Below, in pieces: positions 1-6,869 of a stretch of 13,912 bases of DNA. How positions within the stretch are numbered: the stretch's first letter is position 1; each line of letters begins with the position of its first letter. The translations under genes were made by a program, and so were the position numbers. The DNA is from Bacillota bacterium (GTDB lineage: Bacteria; Bacillota; Clostridia; Christensenellales; Aristaeellaceae): contig JAEWWY010000573.1 of the NCBI GenBank assembly GCA_023458835.1, positions 1 through 13,912 on the forward strand. Direction: 5' to 3'. The notes under the pieces were generated by a model. It did not search any database. It had not been told where the DNA came from and worked only from the letters and a program-made list of their open reading frames with translations.

Positions 1-306
1 TGCTAGCGCATAGGCGCCCAGGAGCGTAAGGACCATGCCGATCCCGCTCCCCGCCACAACATAAATAAGCGTGTTCATATAGCCCGTCAGGATGTTAGGG
101 TTGCGGAAAACCGTCTCATATCCTTTAAATGAGAAGCCAACGGGCCAAAAAAGTGCGCCCTGGTGGCGAATCAGGCGGAGGGGGTCTGAAAGGGAAGCCG
201 CCAGCACATGGAGCAGCGGATACAGGCAAAGCAAGGCGATAATGGTGATAATAAAATAATTCAATGCCGTCAGCGTCCGACGCTTGAAGTCCCGCTGTTC
301 GATCAT
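1..306 (-). CDS. Carbohydrate ABC transporter permease, MalG/YtcP type (3' part missing)
   Basis: This is the N-terminal 102 codons of a CUT1 sugar-transporter inner-membrane permease; the gene runs off the left edge. It starts with ATG at 306-304 (MIEQRDFKRRTLTALNYF), preceded by a GGGGAG ribosome binding site just after the stop of the upstream permease. The first membrane helix is about residues 15-35 (FIITIIALLCLYPLLHVLAA), followed by the SDP-x-RL segment and 'FWPVGFSFKGYETVF', which is typical of the second permease of LplB/YtcP-type pairs. A second helix begins near residue 77 (NTLIYVVAGSGIGMVLTLLG). The gap to the upstream permease is only 16 nt, so the two are co-transcribed and should form a heterodimer. 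The EAA loop that contacts the ATPase lies outside the window. Family assignment is firm; the substrate cannot be told. Confidence 0.9.
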   Translation of the reverse strand, partial: MIEQRDFKRRTLTALNYFIITIIALLCLYPLLHVLAASLSDPLRLIRHQGALFWPVGFSFKGYETVFRNPNILTGYMNTLIYVVAGSGIGMVLTLLGAYALA

Positions 307-322
307 GGCCAGTTCTCCCCGT

Positions 323-1264
323 TCACCACAAGCTCGTTCCTGTCACCTTCCGGCTGAACCGATTGGCCAGCAGCAGGATGATAAGGTTTACGGCAGAATT
401 GAACAGACCTACCGCGGCGCCGTAGCTGTAATCCATTTCGTATAAGCCCTTGCGGTAAACGTAGCTGGAGATGATGTCCGCAGTCTCGTAGGTGGCGGGA
501 TTGTATAATAGAATGGTCTTTTCGTAGCCCAACACCTTCATTCGGCCCACCCGCATAATCAACTGCACCACGATCACCGGCAGGATAGATGGTATATTCA
601 CATGGATGATCCGGCGGATGCGGCCCGCTCCATCAATGGTGGCCGCTTCGTGGAGGCATTGGTCCACCCCGGAAAGGGTGGCGAGGTAAATGATGGTGCC
701 CCAGCCCATCTCCTGCCAGATGTCGGAGGCAATATATATGGTACGGAAATTGACCGGGTTGGAAAGCAGGCTGGACCGCTGGCCGCCCAAAATCGCGATT
801 ACATCGTTGAACAGGGAAGTGGATTCGCCGAACTCCATCAGCAGTCCGCACACCACCACAATGGAAATGAAGTGAGGCATGTATGTCACAGTCTGGATGA
901 GGTTGCGGTAGCCGTTCTCCGCCATCTGGTTAATCATCAGGGCGAACACGATGGACGCCGTGAAGGAGAATAAGATCTGATACAGGTTCAGCAGTAGGGT
1001 ATTGCGGATTACGCGCCAAGCGTAGACCCCATTTAGGAACTCCCGGAAGTTGGCAAGGCCCACGAATTTGCTCCCTGCGATACCCCTCATGGGCTTGTAG
1101 TCCTGGAAGGCGATCCATGCGTAATAAATTGTGGCATAATGAAACAGCAGATAATAGGCCACTACGGGAACAAGCATGATATAGATGTAGCGAAAGCGCC
1201 AGAAGCGGCGTGCCAGGCTGCCCTGGCGGACTCTTGCAGGCCTTGTGTCGGTGAGCGTCGTCAT
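323..1264 (-). CDS. Carbohydrate ABC transporter permease, LplB/MalF type
   Basis: This 313-residue inner-membrane permease belongs to a CUT1 (oligosaccharide) ABC importer. After a basic N-terminus, helix 1 spans about residues 26-50 (YIYIMLVPVVAYYLLFHYA), followed by the conserved 'FQDYKP...FVGLANF' stretch of LplB/YtcP-family permeases. The cytoplasmic EAA loop that docks on the ATPase is at residues 206-229 (EAATIDGAG...NIPSILPV). Length and helix layout are normal for the family. A GGGGGA sequence precedes the ATG. It is followed 16 nt later by the second permease and lies 222 bp downstream of the AraC-family regulator on the same strand, which presumably controls it. The solute-binding protein is not visible and probably lies past the left edge. 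No ATPase is nearby. Substrate unknown. Confidence 0.93.
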   Translation of the reverse strand: MTTLTDTRPARVRQGSLARRFWRFRYIYIMLVPVVAYYLLFHYATIYYAWIAFQDYKPMRGIAGSKFVGLANFREFLNGVYAWRVIRNTLLLNLYQILFSFTASIVFALMINQMAENGYRNLIQTVTYMPHFISIVVVCGLLMEFGESTSLFNDVIAILGGQRSSLLSNPVNFRTIYIASDIWQEMGWGTIIYLATLSGVDQCLHEAATIDGAGRIRRIIHVNIPSILPVIVVQLIMRVGRMKVLGYEKTILLYNPATYETADIISSYVYRKGLYEMDYSYGAAVGLFNSAVNLIILLLANRFSRKVTGTSLW

Positions 1265-1346
1265 AGTGTTCCCCCGTTATCCGTCAAAATCCTTCCGCCG
1301 CTTTGCCCATGGAGCTGCAGAACGGGATAAGATCACGATAATGCAA

Positions 1347-1404
1347 AGCCCCCGGGAAGCGCAACAAGTGGTTTCCAAACCACTATGCGAAACGCACGGG
1401 GGCT
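1347..1404. repeat. Compound inverted repeat between the AraC regulator and the permease pair
   Basis: An outer 8-bp stem (AGCCCCCG at 1347-1354 with CGGGGGCT at 1397-1404) encloses a perfect 8-2-8 dyad (AGTGGTTT-CC-AAACCACT, 1367-1384). Next to it is a short hairpin TGCG-AAA-CGCA (1386-1396). The TGCG can instead pair with CGCA at 1360-1363, which would turn the whole 58 nt into one long imperfect hairpin. On the minus strand the outer stem is followed only by TTT and then mixed sequence, so it is a weak intrinsic terminator at best. It lies after the regulator's stop and before the permease start. A terminator, attenuator or operator cluster are all possible. It is not a tRNA. Confidence 0.6.
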
Positions 1405-1436
1405 GCTATGCGGATCTGACAGGAGCATGCGAAACG
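1385..1436. promoter_or_regulatory. Direct repeat ATGCGAAACG x2, candidate AraC-type binding sites
   Basis: The 10-mer ATGCGAAACG occurs at 1385-1394 and again at 1427-1436. The repeats are 42 bp apart, four helical turns, so both would face the same side of the DNA. A partial copy (TATGCG) sits between them at 1407-1412. AraC-family proteins often bind direct repeats upstream of their targets, and the permease pair begins about 120 bp downstream on the minus strand. Binding is inferred; no clear -35/-10 pair was found between these repeats and the permease start. Confidence 0.35.
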
Positions 1437-1486
1437 AATACACAAGGGATAAAGAGGAAGCAGCGGAAAGCGCTGTGTCTCCCCGT

Positions 1487-3724
1487 TCATTTCCCTATAC
1501 GGTGGATTTCCCTATATTCTCCAGGCGTGACGCCCTCCATCTCCTTGAACTTGCGGGCAAAGCTTGCCATATCGAGATATCCAACCCGCGTGATAATGTC
1601 CTTGATCCGGTCATCGGTTCCTACCAGATCCTGCCTGGCCCGGGCGATGCGGTTCATGGATACAAGCTGCAGAAAGCTGTACCCGGTTTCCTCCCGAAGG
1701 CAGCGGTTGATGTATGTGGCGGAATAATCGGTAAGCTCCGCCAAGCGGGTCAAGGAGAAATCGGGTTCGAAACAGTGCTCCCGGAGGACGGCAAGGATCA
1801 TCCTGCGGCTTTCCCGCTGGGCAGAATCGCGCTTTTGGGAAACCGCGCGGCAGTTGGCGTCCGTCAGCCTGGTCATCAGGGAAGCAAAGCGTTCCTCATC
1901 GGAAAACAGGCGAATGTCGGCAGCTTCCTGCCGAAAAGGTATGGCGGCCTCTTGTTCGCATAGGGACAAAGCCCTGGAGAAAAGGTCAAAACGCAGATAA
2001 CTAGCGTTAAGCATGCTGGCAGGGCTTGCTTTCATGGTTTCAAGGAGACTGTTGAGCAAATGGAGGGCGGTACCGCCGTCCACGCTACGCAAGCTTTGCA
2101 GGTATAGATCCGCGGTGTTCTCCCCCATGGTATTGAAGCCCGCCTTTACCTCCGGTGCCTCTGATGCGTAAAGAGAAACTTCTCTGGAGGCGGAGCTGTT
2201 CATGGCAATATAGGCTTGCAGGAAGGATGTAGGGATCCGCTCCGCGCCGCATACAATCTCACCGGCGCGTACCGGGGGTTCGGGAATGTTCTGACTGCGC
2301 AGCAGGTTCAGCAGATCCCGTGCCTGCTCCACCCGCCGATCCGCTTTATCAGAAAGAAACAGAAGCAGCGCGAAGATGCGTTCATCCTCAAGATATACAC
2401 CGTGGACAGCAGCGCCGGGAAGGGTGGGCCGCTCCAGAAGATGCTGAGAGTACATCAGCGATTTGCCCTGGCCAAAGGCCAGCATCACACAAATACTCCT
2501 TTCCCCCGGGTCAAGATCCGGGCACGCACTTTGCATCTGCTCCAGGGCAGCCTCATCCATTGTTCCCCGCAAGAGGGATAGCAGGAACCTGTCCCGGACC
2601 ATGGGCCGCTGCATAGCCAGCTTCTCGTGGAGCTTGAACATCTCGGAGCGCACGTTGGTAAGGTGCCGGTCAATGCTGGCAAATTCACCCATCTCCTCCT
2701 CCCTGTCGTCCGGGCCAATGGTATTGAGAAGGTTGCGGATGGGCCGGTAAGAGTACCAGGCTAAAAGCACAGCTCCTACCAGGATCAGCCCAGTCACGGC
2801 GAGACCGATGAGAAGCGTCTCGGTCCTTAGCTGTTTCATATCCCCGTAAAATCGTTCCAATTCCACACAGGCAATGATCTGAAATCCGTACAGATCGGTC
2901 ATATGCCGCAGCGCCTGATACCCTTTGGCGGAGATGATAATATTGGATACCGAAGCAGAGGCGCCGTGCAGTGTCCGATTGCGCTCAGCATCGGTTTGGG
3001 GCTGCTCCTCCAGGGCGCAGATGAGATTATAGAGCGGGGAGTAAAGGTACAGGTAAGCGGGCTGCGCACCCAGATACCCGCTGACAACGCCGCTTAACTC
3101 CGCTTCCTTCACTAAATAGACCAGCGTGCCCCTCCGGGCGGTGTCAATGGAAAAGCACGGAAAGGCAAAGGCGACCAGGGAAGAGTCCTTCATCGGCACT
3201 GTTTGCGGCGCATCCAGCAGCCATACGGTCATAGAGGTAACACTGTTCAGCCGCGTGAAAAAACTGGACATGGAAAGGTTCGCCTCGCCAGCTATGTCCG
3301 TCTCAAAGCCGGCATAGGGCTTAACCCCTTCGGAGGTATACAACTGCGTGTCTCCCACCCGGTAAAAAAGGACGGAAGACTTGATGCGACTTCGCTGCTC
3401 CATGCTTTTCAAATAAGCAGTGAATGCCGAAGCCAACTCATCCGACTTCTGTGGTTCCTTCGTGAGCAGATCGGTCACTGTCGCGTCCCTGGAAAAGTCC
3501 GTCGCCGAGGATTGCATTTCCCCCACCACCGCATCGATGTGCGCCGCGGCCTGTGTCACCGCCCGGCGATACAACTCCCGGGCGGTATTTGTATGGTTCG
3601 CGTCCATGATGACAATCACTGCCGATACAATCACAAATACCGGGATCATAGAGATAGCGCAGTAAGTTGCAAAGTACCGTCTGTACAGGCTGCGGCGGGG
3701 CTTGGACAAAACATTGCACCTCAT
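1487..3724 (-). CDS. Membrane-anchored AraC-family transcriptional regulator
   Basis: This 745-residue one-protein sensor-regulator has helix 1 at about residues 19-40 (AISMIPVFVIVSAVIVIM), then an extracellular sensor domain at about 41-303. Helix 2 is at about 304-325 (LLIGLAVTGLILVGAVLLAW) and is followed by a cytoplasmic linker. The C-terminal AraC DNA-binding domain is at about 640-743, with both helix-turn-helix parts visible: FSLTRLAELTDYSATYINRC and IKDIITRVGYLDMASFARKF. This layout is common for regulators beside LplABC-like sugar transporters in Firmicutes and Paenibacillus. The outside domain probably senses a sugar or a loaded binding protein. It lies directly upstream of the left permease pair. 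The ATG at 3724 has a weak ribosome site; a TTG at codon 6 (3709) is preceded by GAGGTG at good spacing and may be the true start. The regulated target is inferred from position. Confidence 0.92.
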   Translation of the reverse strand: MRCNVLSKPRRSLYRRYFATYCAISMIPVFVIVSAVIVIMDANHTNTARELYRRAVTQAAAHIDAVVGEMQSSATDFSRDATVTDLLTKEPQKSDELASAFTAYLKSMEQRSRIKSSVLFYRVGDTQLYTSEGVKPYAGFETDIAGEANLSMSSFFTRLNSVTSMTVWLLDAPQTVPMKDSSLVAFAFPCFSIDTARRGTLVYLVKEAELSGVVSGYLGAQPAYLYLYSPLYNLICALEEQPQTDAERNRTLHGASASVSNIIISAKGYQALRHMTDLYGFQIIACVELERFYGDMKQLRTETLLIGLAVTGLILVGAVLLAWYSYRPIRNLLNTIGPDDREEEMGEFASIDRHLTNVRSEMFKLHEKLAMQRPMVRDRFLLSLLRGTMDEAALEQMQSACPDLDPGERSICVMLAFGQGKSLMYSQHLLERPTLPGAAVHGVYLEDERIFALLLFLSDKADRRVEQARDLLNLLRSQNIPEPPVRAGEIVCGAERIPTSFLQAYIAMNSSASREVSLYASEAPEVKAGFNTMGENTADLYLQSLRSVDGGTALHLLNSLLETMKASPASMLNASYLRFDLFSRALSLCEQEAAIPFRQEAADIRLFSDEERFASLMTRLTDANCRAVSQKRDSAQRESRRMILAVLREHCFEPDFSLTRLAELTDYSATYINRCLREETGYSFLQLVSMNRIARARQDLVGTDDRIKDIITRVGYLDMASFARKFKEMEGVTPGEYREIHRIGK

Positions 3725-3810
3725 TTTGAAAGTATCCCTGAATGGGAAGGACGTTGGGCAGCCACCTTACACAAGTTTCCAAATCAGGGTCCGGTACTGA
3801 TTTCTTGCTC

Positions 3811-3828
3811 TTGTTACCAAGGTAACAA
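3811..3828. promoter_or_regulatory. 8-2-8 dyad over the -10 box, likely operator
   Basis: TTGTTACC-AA-GGTAACAA is a perfect 8-bp inverted repeat with a 2-bp centre. It covers the -10 box and the expected start point of the AraC-gene promoter, a typical place for a repressor. It does not resemble the AACGTT palindromes of the right-hand divergon, so a different protein should bind. The protein is not identified. Confidence 0.5.
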
Positions 3829-3847
3829 AATCTCGGTTGCCTGTCAA
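3819..3847 (-). promoter_or_regulatory. Promoter of the AraC-family regulator gene
   Basis: Reading leftward there is a perfect TTGACA -35 box (3847-3842), a 17-nt spacer, then TACCTT (3824-3819) as -10, preceded by TG one base away as in extended -10 promoters. The predicted start of transcription is near 3812, about 90 nt before the ATG. The -10 matches the consensus poorly, so activation or repression at this site is plausible. Confidence 0.6.
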
Positions 3848-4002
3848 GGGCCGTCAAGAAAGCATCCTGGGCAACTCCATTTATGTTTTCACAATAATTT
3901 TATTGATATCTACCGCTTTGAAGACAAGCAAAAATCTGCGGCGTGAAGATCACTTGCGCCCTTTCCTGCCCGGGACCGGAGGAGAGCCGCTATGAACACA
4001 GC

Positions 4003-4028
4003 AAAAAGCCGCCGCTATATAACGGCTT
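4003..4028 (-). terminator. Possible intrinsic terminator, minus strand
   Basis: Read leftward, AAGCCG (4028-4023) and CGGCTT (4011-4006) form a six-pair stem around an 11-nt loop, followed by a run of five T (4007-4003). The loop is long, and no intact minus-strand gene ends nearby. It might stop read-through from the GH50-like gene toward the AraC gene. Confidence 0.3.
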
Positions 4029-4320
4029 CCTTCACTGGAGCTTTTTGCAGGAGGACTTGGGAAGGAGGCCCGCCTACGTATACTTTTTTACGCGGAAGCT
4101 GCCGGGCGACGGCGCGGGCGCTTTTCATTCGGCGGAGCTCTGGTATGAATTCGGGACTTTGGGCAGAAGCTGGCGGCCCATGGGGCCGGCGGACTATGTT
4201 CTGTCGGAGGAGATGGTCTCCTTCTTTACAAACTTCGTAATACGGGGTGACCCCAATGGCGAAGGGGTTCCGGCCTGGCCGGCCTGCCGCCGGGCGGAAC
4301 CCCATGTCCATGTGTTTTGA
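4015..4320 (+). pseudogene. C-terminal remnant of a type-B carboxylesterase
   Basis: The frame from about 4015 to the stop at 4318-4320 encodes roughly 100 residues matching the C-terminal end of type-B carboxylesterases (para-nitrobenzyl esterase-like). The diagnostic stretches are AYVYFFTRKLPGD, GAFHSAELWYEFGTL, SWRPMGPADYVLSEEMVSFF and TNFVIRGDPNGEGVPAWP. FHS carries the catalytic histidine (codon 4126-4128). Intact members are about 450-550 residues; here the nucleophile serine and acid regions are absent and no upstream frame continues the homology. The end is also cut, stopping just after PAWP. It therefore cannot be an active enzyme. The short upstream part of the frame (3943-4014) shows no family features and no credible start. 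It probably reflects a deletion or rearrangement in this spacer. Confidence 0.8.
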
Positions 4321-4328
4321 CTGAACCA

Positions 4329-4402
4329 GGCGGGCACTTATGAATCGCCCCCATGATGCGGTCAGGATATGTCACTTGACGGGCGATTACCAATCGCCCC
4401 TG
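4329..4402. repeat. Two copies of a GGGGCGATT-type palindromic intergenic repeat
   Basis: On the plus strand GGGCGATT-ACC-AATCGCCC (4381-4399) is a perfect 8-bp hairpin followed by CTGCGG. A degenerate second copy lies at about 4331-4351 (GGGCACTTATGAATCGCCCC), with the same AATCGCCC arm at 4343-4350. From experience, similar GGGGCGATT...AATCGCCC elements are scattered between genes in many Clostridia. No coding signal was seen here. Confidence 0.6.
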
Positions 4403-4483
4403 CGGCGTTGTTTATTTATACCGATTCAAAACATGAATGCGTCTATGAAGCAATGCTCTGAAAGTGAGTTCAACCCCGCCAAC

Positions 4484-4562
4484 TGTCATCCCTCACTGCG
4501 TGAAGGATCTTTGTCTTCCATGCTGCTTAAAGATCCTTCGTCGCACGCTCCTCAGGATGACG
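4484..4562. repeat. 79-bp palindromic intergenic repeat (TGTCATCC...GGATGACG)
   Basis: The termini GTCATCC (4485-4491) and GGATGAC (4555-4561) are exact inverted repeats, extended by a T-G wobble pair. A second exact 11-bp pair lies inside: GAAGGATCTTT (4502-4512) and AAAGATCCTTC (4529-4539). The element therefore folds into a long double hairpin. Its wording (TGTCATCCTGAG...GAAGGATCTTT when read from the other strand) matches a dispersed repeat type I recognise from many bacterial genomes, including Clostridia. It encodes nothing and is probably a REP- or MITE-like element. Confidence 0.7.
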
Positions 4563-4694
4563 GCGTGCGGGGCTTGCTCGTATCCTATACGCTAGCGTTC
4601 ATCTGCGCATTAATGATTTGAAGTAGTATTCTTGGCTCCTCTGCCTGGGATCGTGAAAATCGCTGCTTCTATAGCTGACAAACCACAAGGACGC

Positions 4695-6701
4695 CTAATA
4701 CGCGACCTTGGGGATCTCCCGGGCTTTTTTGTCCCAGGGCTTTTCCATTCCCTTGATGACGCCATAGGTGGCGTTATGGCAGCCGGGCAGATGCGCCGTG
4801 AATTCCTCATAGGGCCGGTGGGTCACGTCCAGAAGGCCGATTTGATAGTTCTCCCCGTCAAAGCGCCCCAGCACCGGCTGGTCGTACAGCGTGAAGTAAT
4901 GGGCGCCCACAAAATGGCTATGGGCCGCACCCTGCTCCAGGAAATAGCGGTAGGCATCGGCGCGCTGCGCCTGGGTCTCTACAGCGCGAAGGCCGGTGGC
5001 GGTCATGCCGCTGTCCAGGGACCCGAAATGGTATTCGCCCACCATGATGGGGATATCCATCAGTGACGCCGCCTGCTTTGTCTGTTCCACCGGCGACACG
5101 AAATAGGAATTGATGGAGAACACGTCAAAATGCTCCCATCCGGCCACGATATCCGGCTGGCTGATATAGCCGTAGCGCATGCCCAGATTCATATGGTTGG
5201 GATCCACGGATTTGCACGCCTTGGCCGGAATGCTGTTGTACAGCGCATAGAGCCGGCGGGAAAAGGCATCCAGGTCTTGCGCCGCCGCGGGTGAAAGGGC
5301 GCGGGCCTTCCCGATGGGCTGCCGCAGGCCGTCAAAATCCGCAAAGCCGGTGCCCCAGGCTTCATTGAGACGTTCCGCCGTCCCGTATTTTTCCCGCAGC
5401 GTATCGATGAGCGCGTCCTTGCTTTTGAAGCACCCGGGATTCGCCAGCAGCTCCTCGGCGATGCACACGCCCTCCACAAAGGCCCAGGTGGGCTCATTGC
5501 GCATGAAATAGCCGATCAGGCAGGGATCGTCCCTGTAAAAAGACAACTGCTGCGCAAAGCGGCGGCTGTTTTTTTCATACTCCTCGCTGCACACATCGGG
5601 AAAATCGCGGAATATGACGCTTTGGGTGGTGGGAAAATCCGACATCTGCCACACATAGGGCATATGGGCCCAGCGAATGAACTCTGGGTCGGACCAGTTG
5701 CCGATGGTATTGAAGCCCCATTTTTTCAGGAGGTGCCTTGTGATTACGCACCAGCATTCAAACCAGCGGTCCGAAAAGGCGCGGATCAGGTTGGCCTTGA
5801 GAAAATCGAACATGGTAAAACCGTCCCGCGAAATGGACCAGCACGGGGCAAACCGGTTGTCGGCCCGGTCCGGCAGCCAGGTGAAGAAGGGCTCCATGCC
5901 GTCTACGCGGCCCGGCGCGAAGGTGACGCAGTCTATGCCGTTGGAAAAAAAGGCGCTGCCTCCCGGCGTAACCAAAAACCAGCGACCATCCCGCTTTTCC
6001 CGGCGGAAAAAACCCGTGGCGGCAAAGGATATGCCGGTATCGCCGCCATGCGCATCCCAGCCGGGGTTTGAAAACCGGTCCGGCGCCATGGATGCTTCCA
6101 AATACAACGCCTGCAAGCAGGTTGTCATCTCCTCCTCGCCGCCGCATGTGCCGCGCCAGCGCTTTGGGATATATTGGCCGATGGCATCCACGCGCCTGTC
6201 ATTGGCGGGCAGCGGAAATTCCGGCAGCTCATCGGCCAGATGCAGGTTGAAAATCGCCAGGCGGCAGGGCATCTGGGTGCGTACGGTGCCGATGGAGAAA
6301 TGGGAAACACGCTCCCTGGCTACCGGCTTCCCGAACACCACCATTTTTAGCTGGCCCGGCGTGGGCGCGATGAACATCTCCCGGCTGTCCAAACGCGCAA
6401 GCGGAAAGGCGATGCGCGTGCGCAGATTCGGCAGCACGCCGACTTTTACCCATAAGTTGGATTCTTCCCCGGCAGGCGTATTCAGGTCCCAGAAATCCAG
6501 CATGACGCATACGGACTGCTCCGCCTGCAGCTCAATGTCGAAGACCAGGTAATTAGCGCTGTCCAACAGATCCGGCCCGCCGGAAAAGTGGACGCGGGCC
6601 CCCTCCTCCTGGGCATTCAGCAGCAGTTCCCCCGGAGCCTCGATAAGGGCCTGCGCATGGATCAAGGTCCGGCCCTTTAGGCTGATGGCTTTGTCGGGCA
6701 T
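4695..6701 (-). CDS. GH50-like (agarase-type) glycoside hydrolase, cytoplasmic
   Basis: This 668-residue protein has a beta-rich N-terminal part (about 1-165) and a TIM-barrel glycosidase (about 190-640) of clan GH-A. The acid/base glutamate is E403 in YFMRNEPTW; the nucleophile is E556 in MVGEYHFGSLDSG. The stretch after it (TGLRAVETQAQRADAYRYF, VGAHYFTLYDQPVLGRFDGE, NYQIGLLDV) closely follows the GH50 beta-agarase pattern GEFHFGALDRG...GRFDGENYNIG, as recalled from that family. There is no signal peptide, so it should act inside the cell on imported oligosaccharides. The ATG at 6701 has AGGAGGG seven nt upstream. It is transcribed divergently from the transporter operon and shares its operator type. 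Known GH50 enzymes cut agarose or agaro-oligosaccharides; a related beta-galactoside is equally possible here. Class is confident, activity is not. Confidence 0.82.
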   Translation of the reverse strand: MPDKAISLKGRTLIHAQALIEAPGELLLNAQEEGARVHFSGGPDLLDSANYLVFDIELQAEQSVCVMLDFWDLNTPAGEESNLWVKVGVLPNLRTRIAFPLARLDSREMFIAPTPGQLKMVVFGKPVARERVSHFSIGTVRTQMPCRLAIFNLHLADELPEFPLPANDRRVDAIGQYIPKRWRGTCGGEEEMTTCLQALYLEASMAPDRFSNPGWDAHGGDTGISFAATGFFRREKRDGRWFLVTPGGSAFFSNGIDCVTFAPGRVDGMEPFFTWLPDRADNRFAPCWSISRDGFTMFDFLKANLIRAFSDRWFECWCVITRHLLKKWGFNTIGNWSDPEFIRWAHMPYVWQMSDFPTTQSVIFRDFPDVCSEEYEKNSRRFAQQLSFYRDDPCLIGYFMRNEPTWAFVEGVCIAEELLANPGCFKSKDALIDTLREKYGTAERLNEAWGTGFADFDGLRQPIGKARALSPAAAQDLDAFSRRLYALYNSIPAKACKSVDPNHMNLGMRYGYISQPDIVAGWEHFDVFSINSYFVSPVEQTKQAASLMDIPIMVGEYHFGSLDSGMTATGLRAVETQAQRADAYRYFLEQGAAHSHFVGAHYFTLYDQPVLGRFDGENYQIGLLDVTHRPYEEFTAHLPGCHNATYGVIKGMEKPWDKKAREIPKVAY

Positions 6702-6719
6702 GGTTTCACCCTCCTATAT

Positions 6720-6727
6720 AAACGTTT
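6720..6727. promoter_or_regulatory. LacI-type operator, left arm (AAACGTTT)
   Basis: The palindrome AAACGTTT has the central CG typical of LacI/GalR-family operators. It lies just downstream of the predicted start of the GH50-like transcript and immediately before its ribosome binding site, where a bound repressor would block transcription. It matches the core of the better operator at 6870-6883. A CcpA cre site is less likely: the CG-aligned 14-mer has three mismatches to the cre consensus. Confidence 0.6.
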
Positions 6728-6738
6728 CAATTTCCATT

Positions 6739-6766
6739 AGTATAGCACATTCCGTCCGCGGGTAAA
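6739..6766 (-). promoter_or_regulatory. Promoter of the GH50-like gene
   Basis: Read leftward: TTTACC (-35, 6766-6761), a 16-nt spacer, then extended -10 TGC-TATACT with TATACT at 6744-6739. Transcription should start near 6732, about 31 nt before the ATG. The block ATGTGCTATACT is identical in the opposing promoter. Confidence 0.75.
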
Positions 6767-6831
6767 AGCACGATATTCTTCGGCGCGGCATTGGTTTTCC
6801 ATGGTGAATAGTGTCAAAAACAAAAAAGGTG

Positions 6832-6860
6832 TTGCATTCACTTTGCACATGTGCTATACT
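6832..6860 (+). promoter_or_regulatory. Promoter of the transporter operon
   Basis: TTGCAT (-35, 6832-6837), an exact 17-nt spacer and TATACT (-10, 6855-6860), with TG one base upstream giving an extended -10. The spacer contains the perfect palindrome GCACATGTGC (6845-6854). Transcription should start near 6867, leaving a leader of about 95 nt. Confidence 0.8.
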
Positions 6861-6869
6861 TTCCCTAAA

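Noticed and set aside
1347..1404. Reading the compound inverted repeat as a tRNA gene, because of the seven-pair outer stem and an anticodon-like TTTCCAA loop
   Set aside because: There is no GGTTCGA-type T arm, no proper D arm, the total is only 58 nt, and the perfect dyad gives a loop of even size rather than seven.
3943..4014. Treating the whole frame 3943-4320 as an intact small gene
   Set aside because: The first 24 or so codons show no esterase similarity, the GTG start lacks a ribosome site, and the similarity begins abruptly in the middle of the enzyme family.
4579..4597. Small palindromes CGTAT-CCT-ATACG and CGCTAGCG downstream of the GH50-like gene as its terminator
   Set aside because: The stems are short, A/T-rich at the base and not followed by a T run on the minus strand.
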